From: Treponema sp. | GTDB lineage: Bacteria > Spirochaetota > Spirochaetia > Treponematales > Treponemataceae | DNA: 27,330 nt | Assembly (NCBI GenBank): GCA_017613485.1 | Contig: JAGADS010000145.1 | Coordinates: 1 to 27,330, forward strand | Direction: 5' to 3' | Part shown: piece after piece, positions 1-8,154 of the stretch | Numbering within the stretch: the first letter of the stretch is position 1 | Layout of the letters: every line of letters begins with the position of its first letter | Position numbers and translations under genes: made by a program | Notes under the pieces: generated by a model | Databases searched by the model: none | What the model was told of the DNA's origin: nothing | What the model saw: only the letters and a program-made list of their open reading frames with translations

Positions 1-32
1 CAATTCAAGAATCCGTGTGACACTTAACATAC

Positions 33-1229
33 TTGAATAAAACACAGGAACTCATTAAAGTTGAAGCCATGATTTTACAGGCTGTATTTTCAAGGCCTTC
101 TTCAAGAGCGGGGGAAGTGCTTGATAAACCATATATCAAAATCCGTGCATGGAAAGATGCCGTCTCTCCATTCTATCATGCGGAGTTCTATACAAAGACT
201 CAGGTGTTCCACAAGAAATTTACAATTGAAGAATTCAATTCGTTTCTAAAGGAAAATGCAGGAACCACATTCCGCACAGTTGTTGAGCGTACCGAGGATA
301 AGGAGATTACTGTGATGTCAAACCGCCATGGAGAAATCCGCACGGTAGAGAAAAAACTTGAAAAGACAGATTCAACTCATTTCGGGAACAAAGAGAAAAA
401 ATACCTTCTGCCGCAGGGGAAGCCGATTCCATTTATGGTAAAGCTTGGGCTTATGAGCGCTGAGGGAAAAGTCATTGCACAGAAGTACGATAAATTCCGC
501 CAGATAAACCGTTTCCTGGAATTCATCGAGGACACACTAAAGGAAATGCACTGTGCTAACGGAGAAGGTTTCTCTGAGGAAAGGCCTCTTAGAATCGTGG
601 ATTTTGGATGCGGAAAATCTTACCTGACTTTTGCCGTGTATTATTATCTTGTGCATGTAAAGGGCATACCTGTTCATATTACCGGACTTGACTTAAAGGA
701 AGATGTCATTGAATTGTGCTCAAATCTTGCAAAGGAATTTGATTACACTAATCTTGAGTTCTTTGTAGGAGATGTTGCAAACTTTGATCATAAGGAAAAG
801 CCTGACATCATAATCACGCTTCATGCATGTGATACAGCCACCGATTATGCCATGAACTATGCGGTAAGGAATTCAGCCCGTGCCATATTGTGTGTTCCCT
901 GCTGCCAGCATGAGATAAACACTCAGCTTGGTGCAAGAAAAGATTATCCTGATGAAGGGCCGTTCTCATCTCTCCTGAAATACGGAATCATACGTGAGCG
1001 TCTTTCGGCTCTTGCAACGGATGTCCTCCGCGCGGAATGTCTTGAGCAAAACGGCTACAGCGTTCAGGTGATGGAATTCATCGACATGGAGCATACACCA
1101 AAAAATCTTTTGATACGTGCGGTAAAAAAATCAGCTTCAACTGGAAAAGAAAAATCTCTTGTCAGGTCAAAGGCTCTGCTTGGGGAACTTGGAGTTTCTC
1201 AAACGCTTTTCCGATTGCTTTCAGATTGA
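33..1229 (+). CDS. Class I SAM-dependent methyltransferase (Methyltransf_32-like)
   Basis: The protein has 398 residues. A glycine-rich SAM-binding motif IVDFGCGKSYLT lies at about 188-199, followed by an acidic strand end (ITGLDLKED, 216-224) and LHACDTATD at 263-271. A Cys-rich VPCCQHE segment (288-294) is typical of the family of large cytosolic methyltransferases annotated as methyltransferase domain 32; the substrate is unknown. About 185 residues precede the Rossmann fold and probably bind the substrate. The only in-frame stop upstream is at 18-20, so TTG at 33 is the longest start; ATG at 69 is the alternative. Neither has a clear Shine-Dalgarno sequence. TTG is preferred because the first helix (TQELIKVEAMILQAV) looks native. 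The 3' end overlaps the converging PHP-like gene by 68 bp. Confidence 0.8.
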   Translation: MNKTQELIKVEAMILQAVFSRPSSRAGEVLDKPYIKIRAWKDAVSPFYHAEFYTKTQVFHKKFTIEEFNSFLKENAGTTFRTVVERTEDKEITVMSNRHGEIRTVEKKLEKTDSTHFGNKEKKYLLPQGKPIPFMVKLGLMSAEGKVIAQKYDKFRQINRFLEFIEDTLKEMHCANGEGFSEERPLRIVDFGCGKSYLTFAVYYYLVHVKGIPVHITGLDLKEDVIELCSNLAKEFDYTNLEFFVGDVANFDHKEKPDIIITLHACDTATDYAMNYAVRNSARAILCVPCCQHEINTQLGARKDYPDEGPFSSLLKYGIIRERLSALATDVLRAECLEQNGYSVQVMEFIDMEHTPKNLLIRAVKKSASTGKEKSLVRSKALLGELGVSQTLFRLLSD

Positions 1230-1740
1230 TTGTCGAATCCTCCGTAAAAAGACCCTCGTTTCCTGTGTCCAGAAAAAATGATGTGTAAGCCTTTACATAA
1301 CACATGATGCCATTGTATTTCTCTACCTGTGCCCTGAGTTTTTCATAGCTTACAGATGAGCGGTTCTCCAGCTCCTTTTTGAGTTCTCCGATTATATCAC
1401 CGTTTTCATCCACATAAAACTGGCTGTTTTTGGCTGGAATATCCGGGAGTGTGCCATACCATGCCGTGCTGAAATCCATTGCAAGCTTTAAATCAGAAAA
1501 CAGTACAAGTGTTTTCAGGCCGTCACTAGTCCATGCCTCCATTCCAAAAAGACATAACACGTTGTGTTTTGAGCATTCGGCATAAAATGCAGGACAGTTC
1601 ATGGCTGTGTTCAGATCGGTCAATGCCGCAAGCTGAATTTTCCTCTTGTAGATTTTCTTTGCCATCGTGCTTGGAGAACAGAGCGGGTTAGAGGCAATAC
1701 TCAGAGTTGACTTTACGTTCAACAGGCTCAGGATTTTCAT
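1162..1740 (-). CDS. Degenerate PHP-domain protein (putative pseudoenzyme)
   Basis: The 192 residues align by eye with PHP metallophosphoesterase-like proteins: an N-terminal strand plus the STLSIAS region (11-17), SPSTMAKKIYKRKIQLAALTD (22-42) and a FGMEAWTS strand (65-72). The expected metal-binding histidines are replaced. The canonical HxH is Asn8-x-Lys10, TDHN is TDLN (41-44), and the PAHV-like segment reads CYVKAY with Lys150; Glu68 is retained. Hydrolase activity is therefore unlikely, and a binding or structural role is possible. It is the third gene of a minus-strand run (lipoprotein, Memo lipoprotein, this gene), 51 bp after the Memo gene. The SD is weak. The 3' end overlaps the methyltransferase on the other strand by 68 bp. 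Family assignment is from motif layout and is moderately certain. Confidence 0.65.
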   Translation of the reverse strand: MKILSLLNVKSTLSIASNPLCSPSTMAKKIYKRKIQLAALTDLNTAMNCPAFYAECSKHNVLCLFGMEAWTSDGLKTLVLFSDLKLAMDFSTAWYGTLPDIPAKNSQFYVDENGDIIGELKKELENRSSVSYEKLRAQVEKYNGIMCYVKAYTSFFLDTGNEGLFTEDSTINLKAIGKAFEKLQVPQAEPLT

Positions 1741-1791
1741 GCCTAAAGTTTATTTCAGAATATGAATATTGCCACGTATCACTGTTACGGT

Positions 1792-3438
1792 TTAGTAGGG
1801 GAAACCCGCCTGATGGATGGCAGGTGGAAGCTCATCATCGCTCTTGTATTCAAATGTGTGTTTGCAGGGGATACCGTCCTTCCAGTTCACCACAAGAATG
1901 TTCCCCTCTGCTTTTTGTCCGTCCGCTGCCTTTAATATTCCAAGGTCAACGGTTTCTGTATATGTTGCTATGGTAAGGTCAGAGAAATCCACATTTGTCC
2001 CGGCTGTGTCTTTTACCTTCGCGTGCAGTTCTTGGGGCAGGTTTAAGTTCTTTAATATTGCCTGTGCGCCAACAAGTCCCCTAGTATCGCGGTTGATTAT
2101 GATGTCATAGTTATGGCTTGCAAATTGCACTTCATCCTGCAAACGTGAATAATCTCTGTCGTTATAATTGAGCACGAGGATTTCGATTTGGTTTTTGACT
2201 CTTGAATCGGGGAGGGGAATTTCATTCATTCCATTTATCTGGTCGGCATCAATGCTTGTTACCCTGAGTGTCGTTCCATGCGCGCTGTGTGTGTGGACTG
2301 TGCCTGGCTCCGGGTCGAATATGTATGCGTCAAATCCCATTAAAAAGCGTGCTTCTTTTCCTGCAAGGAAATAGAGGTTCTGCTCACCGATATCTGTGGA
2401 AGTGCGGTAGCGGTCCCATTCCCATCTTGTCCTGAAACCTGCTCCTGTGTCTCCGCTTCCTCCGATTACAAGCGTAAAGTTTTTATCCGAATAATCTCCT
2501 GTTTCCCATCTTTGTCCGCTTTGCTCCACTGTCTTGTAATATTCTTCTATCTGAGTTTTTGCATCGTCTGTGAAGAATGTCCAGTACTGGTGCGACGTGG
2601 ACTCAACAAATTCCTCGGGGATAAAGTCGTGAGTGCATGTGCGGTGGATTAAAACTGGTACAGTTGCATTCCTAAGGCGGCAGAATTCCATCAGTGTAAA
2701 AATTGACTCCGGGCTGTCTATCTCAAGGTCGCGGGGGCTTTCAAAATTTGCAAGTGTATTAAGGCTCACCTGGTCGTGGAGTTCAGTTACTTCGGGAATC
2801 TGGTAATGCGAGAAATCAACCGAGGCAACAATAAGTGCATCCTCTGGAAGAACGTTGTCAAGGAATTCAGCAAGCTTTTTGAATGAGTCGAATTCACTGT
2901 TGTCTGCAAGCGGCTTTAGGATAAGTGGAACAACTTTTGCCTTTGGAAAATAATGATGAATGAAGGGCATGTGGACAAAGACACCGTGCTCCTGAATCCA
3001 TGCCTCGTCAGTAAAATCAACGGCATCTTTTAAATCTGACACCGATAGTTTTTTCAATATGCTTTTTTCAATTGGAACATCTCCCTCTGTTGTCGAAAAC
3101 CTTACGTTTGACTTTGGAGCGGAGACTGCCTTTTTGCTGCTTTCAAAATGATCCGGGCTTACAAGAACAACAACAGACGGCTGCCCCTTGGAGGAAACCG
3201 CCTGGTAAAAGCTGTTCTGCTGGAAAGTGCATATATCGTGGTGGGGTAAAACCATTGCGGCTGGCATTTTATCCGGTATGATGAAAGGCTCGTTCTTGGA
3301 GAATGTATGGTTCCACAATGCACTGTCACCGGGGTACTGTGAGTTAACAGTGACGTAATCTGTCTTTGCACAAGAGATTATCAGGGTTGAAAAAAAGACG
3401 GCCACAAAGACCGCCTTCATCATGTTTTGTTTTGTCAT
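1792..3438 (-). CDS. Memo-domain (AmmeMemoRadiSam protein B-like) lipoprotein with extra C-terminal domain
   Basis: The protein has 548 residues. It starts with a hydrophobic signal and lipobox LIISC, with predicted lipidation at Cys23, so it should sit on the cell envelope. Residues about 58-290 match the Memo family: VLPHHDICT (63-71), VSPDHF (93-98), EHGVFVHMPFI (150-160) and VASVDFSHYQ (204-213), which hold the histidines and acidic residues forming the metal site in Memo-like proteins. The C-terminal 230 residues, beginning near FTLVIGGSGDTGAGF (321-335), are not recognised with confidence. A divergent CapA-like metallophosphatase fold is conceivable. Neither an AMMECR1 nor a radical-SAM partner is in the window. 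The ATG overlaps the TGA stop of the upstream lipoprotein gene (ATGA), indicating translational coupling. Confidence 0.75.
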   Translation of the reverse strand: MTKQNMMKAVFVAVFFSTLIISCAKTDYVTVNSQYPGDSALWNHTFSKNEPFIIPDKMPAAMVLPHHDICTFQQNSFYQAVSSKGQPSVVVLVSPDHFESSKKAVSAPKSNVRFSTTEGDVPIEKSILKKLSVSDLKDAVDFTDEAWIQEHGVFVHMPFIHHYFPKAKVVPLILKPLADNSEFDSFKKLAEFLDNVLPEDALIVASVDFSHYQIPEVTELHDQVSLNTLANFESPRDLEIDSPESIFTLMEFCRLRNATVPVLIHRTCTHDFIPEEFVESTSHQYWTFFTDDAKTQIEEYYKTVEQSGQRWETGDYSDKNFTLVIGGSGDTGAGFRTRWEWDRYRTSTDIGEQNLYFLAGKEARFLMGFDAYIFDPEPGTVHTHSAHGTTLRVTSIDADQINGMNEIPLPDSRVKNQIEILVLNYNDRDYSRLQDEVQFASHNYDIIINRDTRGLVGAQAILKNLNLPQELHAKVKDTAGTNVDFSDLTIATYTETVDLGILKAADGQKAEGNILVVNWKDGIPCKHTFEYKSDDELPPAIHQAGFPY

Positions 3439-4598
3439 TTATAACGGCGGCCGCCCCATTCAACTACGGCAAAGCCCTGTCGTCCTGCAGGCTCAAGCTG
3501 CTGCTCCGGAACGTCAAACGGCTGGTCCAGCTTAAGGTGGTCAAAGTACACGCGGATAACTGTGTCCGGTTTTGGAGATACTTTAAGAGGTGCCTCCCTG
3601 TCGATTCTTTCCTTTGTATAGAAAGAGATGAACACATAAGGCTTACCCTGCATCTCCGGGATCCAGTATTCGTTAAAGTCGTCGATTTCCTTCTTGTTCA
3701 ATCCGAGTATAGAAAGCTTCTGCTCAAAGAAAGGCTTCAGCTCAGATGTCGCAACAACAAAGCCCTCAGAAAGATTTATCGGAATATCGTTGTCCTTGCT
3801 TTCCCAGAAGAGGTACGGATATTCCTGCTTTGATTTCTTCTCCACGATTTTTCCGTCAGGCCATGCGGTTACCTTCCATTCCTTGCCCATCTCTGGGATT
3901 GACTCGGTGACTCCGCCCTCTGGTGCAACAGAGACTGTGATGTCCTGCTTTTTTGTAGGGTAGAGGTAGATGACAGGCTTTGCCTTTTCCGCAGCGCCTC
4001 CGCAGTAAACATAATACGTCATGCTGTAGGATTTCTGGCTTCCGTCATTGAATGTTGCGATAAAGCGGTAGAAGTTTGATCCCTGTGTAAGGTTGTCAAG
4101 TTTTCCGCCTACGTTGTATACGAATGTCCTGTCTCCGGGCTTGAACTGCTTTAGAACAAAGTCATCGACATAGACTCCGTTGAGCTTGTCTGTGCGTCCT
4201 TCAAGTTTTGCCTGAATGAATGATTCTGACTCAGGTGCCCAGAGAACACGGATGGACTTACAGTTGGCTGAGACTTCACCTGTAAACTGAATCCTCACGT
4301 CATCAACATTGGTTACGTTGTACATGTATTTTTCTCCGCCGTCCTTTGGGTCTGTGATGCGGATGTAGCTGTCCTCGTAAGAAACCTTTGTCTGAACTGC
4401 CTCGGTGGTTTCCTGAAGATTGCTGAGTGTGTTCTCAAACTCAGATATTTTTGACTCAAGCGAATTGATTGTCTCCTGGTCTGCTATGGTGACTTCCTGT
4501 GAAAGTGTGTTTGCGACTGCGTTTGCCTGTGATTTTGTGCATGATGCGAAAAATACAGCAATCAAAACTAGTGATAAAACTGGTAAAATCTTTTTCAA
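3435..4598 (-). CDS. Lipoprotein with coiled coil and KPVIYLYP domain
   Basis: The protein has 387 residues. A signal peptide ends in lipobox FASC with Cys20 as the lipidated residue. A heptad-like coiled coil spans about 38-70 (ETINSLESKISEFENTLSNL). A beta-rich middle region follows, then the conserved motif KPVIYLYP (207-214) that marks a recurring but uncharacterised surface or secreted domain in gut and oral bacteria. The start is TTG at 4598, seven bases after GGAG, giving the expected MKK- signal start; no ATG fits better. It is the first gene of the minus-strand operon with the Memo lipoprotein, which it overlaps by 4 bp. Its function is unknown; the pairing suggests the two lipoproteins act together at the envelope. 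Confidence 0.8.
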   Translation of the reverse strand: MKKILPVLSLVLIAVFFASCTKSQANAVANTLSQEVTIADQETINSLESKISEFENTLSNLQETTEAVQTKVSYEDSYIRITDPKDGGEKYMYNVTNVDDVRIQFTGEVSANCKSIRVLWAPESESFIQAKLEGRTDKLNGVYVDDFVLKQFKPGDRTFVYNVGGKLDNLTQGSNFYRFIATFNDGSQKSYSMTYYVYCGGAAEKAKPVIYLYPTKKQDITVSVAPEGGVTESIPEMGKEWKVTAWPDGKIVEKKSKQEYPYLFWESKDNDIPINLSEGFVVATSELKPFFEQKLSILGLNKKEIDDFNEYWIPEMQGKPYVFISFYTKERIDREAPLKVSPKPDTVIRVYFDHLKLDQPFDVPEQQLEPAGRQGFAVVEWGGRRYK

Positions 4599-4634
4599 AA
4601 CAAATCTCCTTTGACTGATGCCATCTGTAATTGT

Positions 4635-4673
4635 AAAAAAAAGACTCCCTTCATATTTAAAATGAAAGAAGCC
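4635..4673 (-). terminator. Rho-independent terminator after ptsN-like gene
   Basis: Read on the minus strand, a 12-bp stem (GGCTTCTTTCAT paired with ATGAAGGGAGTC, including G-U pairs) with a 7-base loop is followed by a run of eight T. It sits 24 bp after the stop of the EIIA gene and upstream of the lipoprotein gene, separating the two transcription units. Confidence 0.85.
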
Positions 4674-4697
4674 TTCTCTGTAAATGATAAGTCTAGT

Positions 4698-5150
4698 CTA
4701 TTCAGTAAGAATCTTTATGACTTCTGCCTTGTCCTGTGTGTTAAGAATCTGAGCCCTCTTGTCTGCTGATTTGAACAGAAGACTTACTTCTGCCAGAAAC
4801 TGCAGGTGCGGTCCTGTCTTGTTCACCGGTGAAAGCGTCATAATATAGATGCGGCATGGTTCCTGATCCAGGCTGTCAAAATCAACTGCCTTGTCAGATA
4901 CACCGATACATGCCACCAGGTCAGATACAGTGTCGGTCTTTCCGTGTGGGATTGCGATTCCGTGCTTCATGCCTGTAGACATTTTCTTTTCACGGTCCAG
5001 TACGCATTCCTTTGCGGCTTCCTTATCTGTAACTTTTCCTGCCTTTACCAAGACATCCAGCAATTCATCAATAATTTCATCTTTAGTTGAGCCCTTTAGA
5101 TGTAACTCTACGGTCTCCGGGGTTAATACTGTTCTTAAGTCCATACCCAT
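4698..5150 (-). CDS. ptsN: PTS EIIA component, nitrogen/fructose type (PtsN-like)
   Basis: The 150-residue length is normal for an EIIA-Ntr/EIIA-Fru domain. The phosphorylatable histidine is His69 in GIAIPHGKT (64-72). Other family features are MSTGMKHG just before it and the LSPVNKTGPHLQFLAEVS segment. It is a cytosolic phosphoryl acceptor from HPr-type proteins. No membrane EIIB/EIIC partner is adjacent, so a regulatory (Ntr-type) role is likely. Two start codons lie six bases apart (Met1 and Met3). A TTGACA/TAAACT promoter with 17-bp spacing ends directly before the first ATG, so transcription should begin about at the second ATG; the mRNA would be leaderless and MDLRTVL the real N-terminus. 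There is no Shine-Dalgarno sequence. Confidence 0.88.
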   Translation of the reverse strand: MGMDLRTVLTPETVELHLKGSTKDEIIDELLDVLVKAGKVTDKEAAKECVLDREKKMSTGMKHGIAIPHGKTDTVSDLVACIGVSDKAVDFDSLDQEPCRIYIMTLSPVNKTGPHLQFLAEVSLLFKSADKRAQILNTQDKAEVIKILTE

Positions 5151-5179
5151 AGTTTATGTTTACTATGAAAATTTGTCAA
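5151..5179 (-). promoter_or_regulatory. Sigma-70 promoter of ptsN-like gene, leaderless geometry
   Basis: On the minus strand a perfect -35 TTGACA (5174-5179) and a -10 TAAACT (5151-5156) are separated by 17 bp. The predicted start falls at or next to the second ATG of the gene, 6 bp after the -10. Confidence 0.65.
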
Positions 5180-5371
5180 GGAAAAAAAAGGCTTTTTGAA
5201 AATTTTTTCTATAATAAACAGTCCTTTTGAACTGATAAATAACAGAAAAAAATGAGTTAATCTTCAAAATTAGGTTAAACATTGGTAAAAAAACGTAAGA
5301 TTTTCAAGAAAATTCATAAAAACTCTTGCATAAATCAAAAAAATGTGACAATATTCCGCACTGAGGTGAAT

Positions 5372-6148
5372 ATGAACTTAGTAAAATCTGGAAAAATCAA
5401 TCCTCTGGCGGTTGCATTCGGTTCCATGCTTTTTGTTTTTCTGACTCTTTTTATTATCGTTCCCGCCGGAATCAGTGCCGCAGACGTAAACACCATTACC
5501 GTTGACTATACCAGTGCCCTTGCGATGAATGACGCAGATGAGGCTGAGGATCCTGAGTCTGAGCCTGAGGTATTTGACATGGAGCAGTCTGTTGAGGATT
5601 TGAAGCAGCAGGATGACGAGGCACTTTATCTTTTAAGGCAGCCAAGGACCCGTGCCAGTGTTGAGTGGTTCTATATCGGAGTAACAGGTAATCGTGAGGT
5701 AAGCCTTGCAATCCTTGAGGCCGCAGAAGAAAACAATATTCCTCTTTCTCTTGCATTCTCTCTTGCCTATGCAGAAAGCCGCTATAAGCCCACTGCAAAA
5801 AACGTGAACAAGAACGGAAGCGTGGACAGGGGACTTTTCCAGCTGAACAGCGGTACATTCCCGAACCTTACCGAATCACAGTTCTATGACCCAAAGGTTT
5901 CAGCACACAAGGGACTTGAGCATTTAAGGTATTGTCTTGATACAGCAGGAAATGAGATTGCAGCCATGGCGATGTACAATGCAGGAACAAACAAGGTCCA
6001 TGACAACCGCACGCCAAAGGTTACGCTTGATTACATCTCTCAGATTGAGTCATACAGAAGTGCACTGGATCAGAGCTTTGAGACAGAGGTTCTGAGCCTC
6101 TACGTTAATCCTGATGACAGTGAGTCAAAGCTTGCATTATTCCGCTGA
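5372..6148 (+). CDS. Membrane-anchored lytic transglycosylase (SLT domain)
   Basis: The protein has 258 residues from ATG at 5372, which is preceded by GAGGTG with good spacing; an upstream in-frame TTG at 5282 lacks an SD. A single N-terminal hydrophobic segment (about 11-35) is a signal or anchor. An acidic linker (52-70) follows. The goose-lysozyme-like SLT domain occupies about 108-235: catalytic Glu135 in AYAESRY, RGLFQLNSGTF (153-163) and AMAMYNAG (198-205). The predicted reaction is non-hydrolytic cleavage of peptidoglycan glycan strands in the periplasm. It is divergent from ptsN and its 3' end overlaps the CYTH gene by 12 bp. Confidence 0.88.
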   Translation: MNLVKSGKINPLAVAFGSMLFVFLTLFIIVPAGISAADVNTITVDYTSALAMNDADEAEDPESEPEVFDMEQSVEDLKQQDDEALYLLRQPRTRASVEWFYIGVTGNREVSLAILEAAEENNIPLSLAFSLAYAESRYKPTAKNVNKNGSVDRGLFQLNSGTFPNLTESQFYDPKVSAHKGLEHLRYCLDTAGNEIAAMAMYNAGTNKVHDNRTPKVTLDYISQIESYRSALDQSFETEVLSLYVNPDDSESKLALFR

Positions 6149-6736
6149 GCCGATTTCCCTGAGCATGTCGCTGTAGTAGCGTTTTTCGATTTTGTCACGG
6201 CCTATGCCGGTCATGTCCAGAAGCTCAAGGAGTTTGTCCTGAAGCGGTTTTATGGTTTCCTCGTTTGTGTCTTTTACAAGTATTTCAATTTCAAGAAAAT
6301 CACCCAGGGGCGGCACGTTGCATAGCTCAAAAGTCACCGTGTAGTTTTTGGGTGTGTCGATTTTCATTATCCAGTCCATGACTGACTTGTGTTTTTTCAG
6401 CACGACCTTGTATCCTGTGTCGCTGAGAAATGCCTCTATAGGCTCCGGGTTGGATATGGTGCATTCCTTTTCATCATTTACTTCTATGGTGGCACCCTGT
6501 TCCGTGGCGCGCAGTTCCTTTCTCTTGTATGTGACTAATGTTTCGGGGCGTGTTTCCCTGGGGTCGTTTGGAACACCTGTTTCCTTTCTTATGCGGATTT
6601 TGTTCTTGTCGGAATCATTTTTTCCCCAGTAAAAGTCATCCCGCTGAATGCAGCAAGTGTAGGTGGCGATGCTGTTCAGTCTTTCTATTAGCTCATCCCT
6701 GTTGTCTACATGTGCCTTGATTTCAATTTCCGTCAT
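6137..6736 (-). CDS. CYTH-domain protein (class IV adenylate cyclase / triphosphatase-like)
   Basis: The protein has 199 residues. The N-terminal EIEIKAH carries the ExExK signature of CYTH enzymes. Alternating charged strands line the expected beta-tunnel: KIRIRKE (46-52), LVTYKRKE, FLEIEILV and a late KIEKRYYSDML. These enzymes bind triphosphates with divalent metal; CyaB-type adenylate cyclase or inorganic/organic triphosphatase activity cannot be told apart here. The SD AGGGGA lies 5 bases before the ATG. It lies 56 bp downstream of lysA on the same strand, and that gap holds a REP-like palindrome. The 3' end overlaps the transglycosylase gene by 12 bp. Confidence 0.82.
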   Translation of the reverse strand: MTEIEIKAHVDNRDELIERLNSIATYTCCIQRDDFYWGKNDSDKNKIRIRKETGVPNDPRETRPETLVTYKRKELRATEQGATIEVNDEKECTISNPEPIEAFLSDTGYKVVLKKHKSVMDWIMKIDTPKNYTVTFELCNVPPLGDFLEIEILVKDTNEETIKPLQDKLLELLDMTGIGRDKIEKRYYSDMLREIGSAE

Positions 6737-6747
6737 ATAATTCCCCT

Positions 6748-6779
6748 ATAGATTGCCGTATCTACTGCGGCAATGACAT
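6748..6779. repeat. REP-like palindrome, copy 1
   Basis: ATTGCCG (6752-6758) and CGGCAAT (6768-6774) form an inverted repeat. The flanks (ATAG before, GACA after) match the reverse complement of the palindrome at 15572-15600. It lies between lysA and the CYTH gene and could affect transcript processing. Confidence 0.6.
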
Positions 6780-6792
6780 GATCCTTATTCAC

Positions 6793-8058
6793 TCAGTTGA
6801 ATGAATCCAATCCTGTGAAATCCAGAGTTGCAAAATAATCCTCTATGGTTTCCTGCCTTCTTATCTGGACTATTGAGTTGTCCGGACGCAGAAGAAGTTC
6901 ACCGGCCCTAAGCTTTCCGTTGTAGTTGAATCCCATTGATCTTCCGTGTGCCCCTGCATCATGGATGATGAGGATGTCACCCTCGGTTATCTCCGGTAGT
7001 TCCCTCTGAACGGCAAATTTATCGCAGTTCTCGCAAAGGCTTCCTGTAACATCGTAGATGTGGTCTTTGGGAAGATTCTCCTTTCCGCTTACCTGAACCT
7101 CGTGGTATGCCCCGTACATTCCTGGCCTCATAAGGTCTGCCATGCTTGCATCAACACCGATGTAGTTCCTGTAAATGTCCTTGTGGTGGATTGCCGTGGT
7201 AATAAGATATCCGTAGGGACCTGTAATCGGGCGGCCACATTCAAAATATACTGCCATCGGGTCAAGGCCTGCAGGAACAATTTTCTGAACATAAAGCTCG
7301 TGGATTTTATCTGCAATGTATCCAAGGTCAAGCTTTTTCTGTCCGGGCTTATATGGGATTCCAAGTCCTCCGCCCAGGTCAACGAATTCAATGTTTACGC
7401 CGCATTCCTTCTGGACCTCCAGCACCAGGTCAAAGATTATCTGTGCAGTGTCCGCAAAAAAGTCCGGGTTCAGCTCGTTGGAGGCCACCATAGTGTGCAT
7501 GCCGAAATGCTTTACTCCGCGTTCCTTGCAAGTCTTGTATGCCTGAATCATCTGCTCACGTGTAAGGCCGTATTTTGCCTCCTCAGGTTTTCCGATGATA
7601 GCGTTTCCGCCTTTTTTGAGTGGGCCAGGATTGTAGCGGAAGCATATTGTATCAGGGAGCTTTCCTCCAAGTGCATCGCTCAGGAAATCTATGTGCGTAA
7701 TGTCATCAAGATTGATTATTGCACCCAGACGGTATGCCTCCTTGAATTCATTTGCCGGGGTATTGTTGCTTGTGAACATGATGTACTTACCCGTGATGCC
7801 TGCCTTCTCGCACAAAAGGAGCTCAGGAAGAGAAGAACAGTCACCGCCTGCACCCTCGCTTTTAAGGATCTTGAGGATATATGGGTTGGGTAGAGCCTTT
7901 ACCGCAAAGTACTCGCGGAATTCAGGAAATGCAGAGAATGCCCTGTTGAAATACTGCATGTTCTCACGTATGGCCTTTTCGTCATAGAGATAAAACGGCG
8001 TCTGATATTTTTTTGTCAGCTCCACAAGCTGATCGTGTGTCAATGGAAATGTGTTCAT
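6793..8058 (-). CDS. lysA: Diaminopimelate decarboxylase
   Basis: The protein has 421 residues, a normal length for fold type III PLP decarboxylases. It converts meso-diaminopimelate to L-lysine in the cytosol. The PLP lysine is Lys54 in YFAVKALPNP (50-59). Other marks are GGDCSS, FGMHTMVASNE, the glycine-rich phosphate loop VDLGGGLGIPY, FECGRPITGPYG, LCENCDKF with the partner-subunit active-site cysteine, and DAGAHGRSMGFNYNG. It sits alone upstream of the CYTH gene. A TTGACC/CATACT promoter ends 6 bp before the ATG and no SD is present, so the mRNA is probably leaderless. Related ornithine or carboxynorspermidine decarboxylases are less likely given length and motifs. Confidence 0.88.
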   Translation of the reverse strand: MNTFPLTHDQLVELTKKYQTPFYLYDEKAIRENMQYFNRAFSAFPEFREYFAVKALPNPYILKILKSEGAGGDCSSLPELLLCEKAGITGKYIMFTSNNTPANEFKEAYRLGAIINLDDITHIDFLSDALGGKLPDTICFRYNPGPLKKGGNAIIGKPEEAKYGLTREQMIQAYKTCKERGVKHFGMHTMVASNELNPDFFADTAQIIFDLVLEVQKECGVNIEFVDLGGGLGIPYKPGQKKLDLGYIADKIHELYVQKIVPAGLDPMAVYFECGRPITGPYGYLITTAIHHKDIYRNYIGVDASMADLMRPGMYGAYHEVQVSGKENLPKDHIYDVTGSLCENCDKFAVQRELPEITEGDILIIHDAGAHGRSMGFNYNGKLRAGELLLRPDNSIVQIRRQETIEDYFATLDFTGLDSFN

Positions 8059-8064
8059 GAAATC

Positions 8065-8093
8065 AGTATGGCATTTTTGGGAATGAGGGTCAA
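8065..8093 (-). promoter_or_regulatory. Promoter of lysA, leaderless geometry
   Basis: On the minus strand, -35 TTGACC (8088-8093) and -10 CATACT (8065-8070) are 17 bp apart, with only 6 bp between the -10 and the ATG at 8058 and no SD. Confidence 0.6.
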
Positions 8094-8154
8094 GAGAGTG
8101 GCGAAACCAGTTTGGAAATATAAACGTATATCGTTCTTGAGTTTGGTGAAATAG

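Noticed and set aside
5282..5371. TTG at 5282 as start of the lytic transglycosylase
   Set aside because: The added 30 residues are Lys/Asn-rich without an SD, while ATG 5372 has GAGGTG and begins a proper signal anchor.
7060..7893. Long plus-strand reading frame of 277 codons opposite lysA
   Set aside because: It is antisense to a clearly conserved decarboxylase, has no SD and encodes no recognisable domain; it is a shadow of codon bias.
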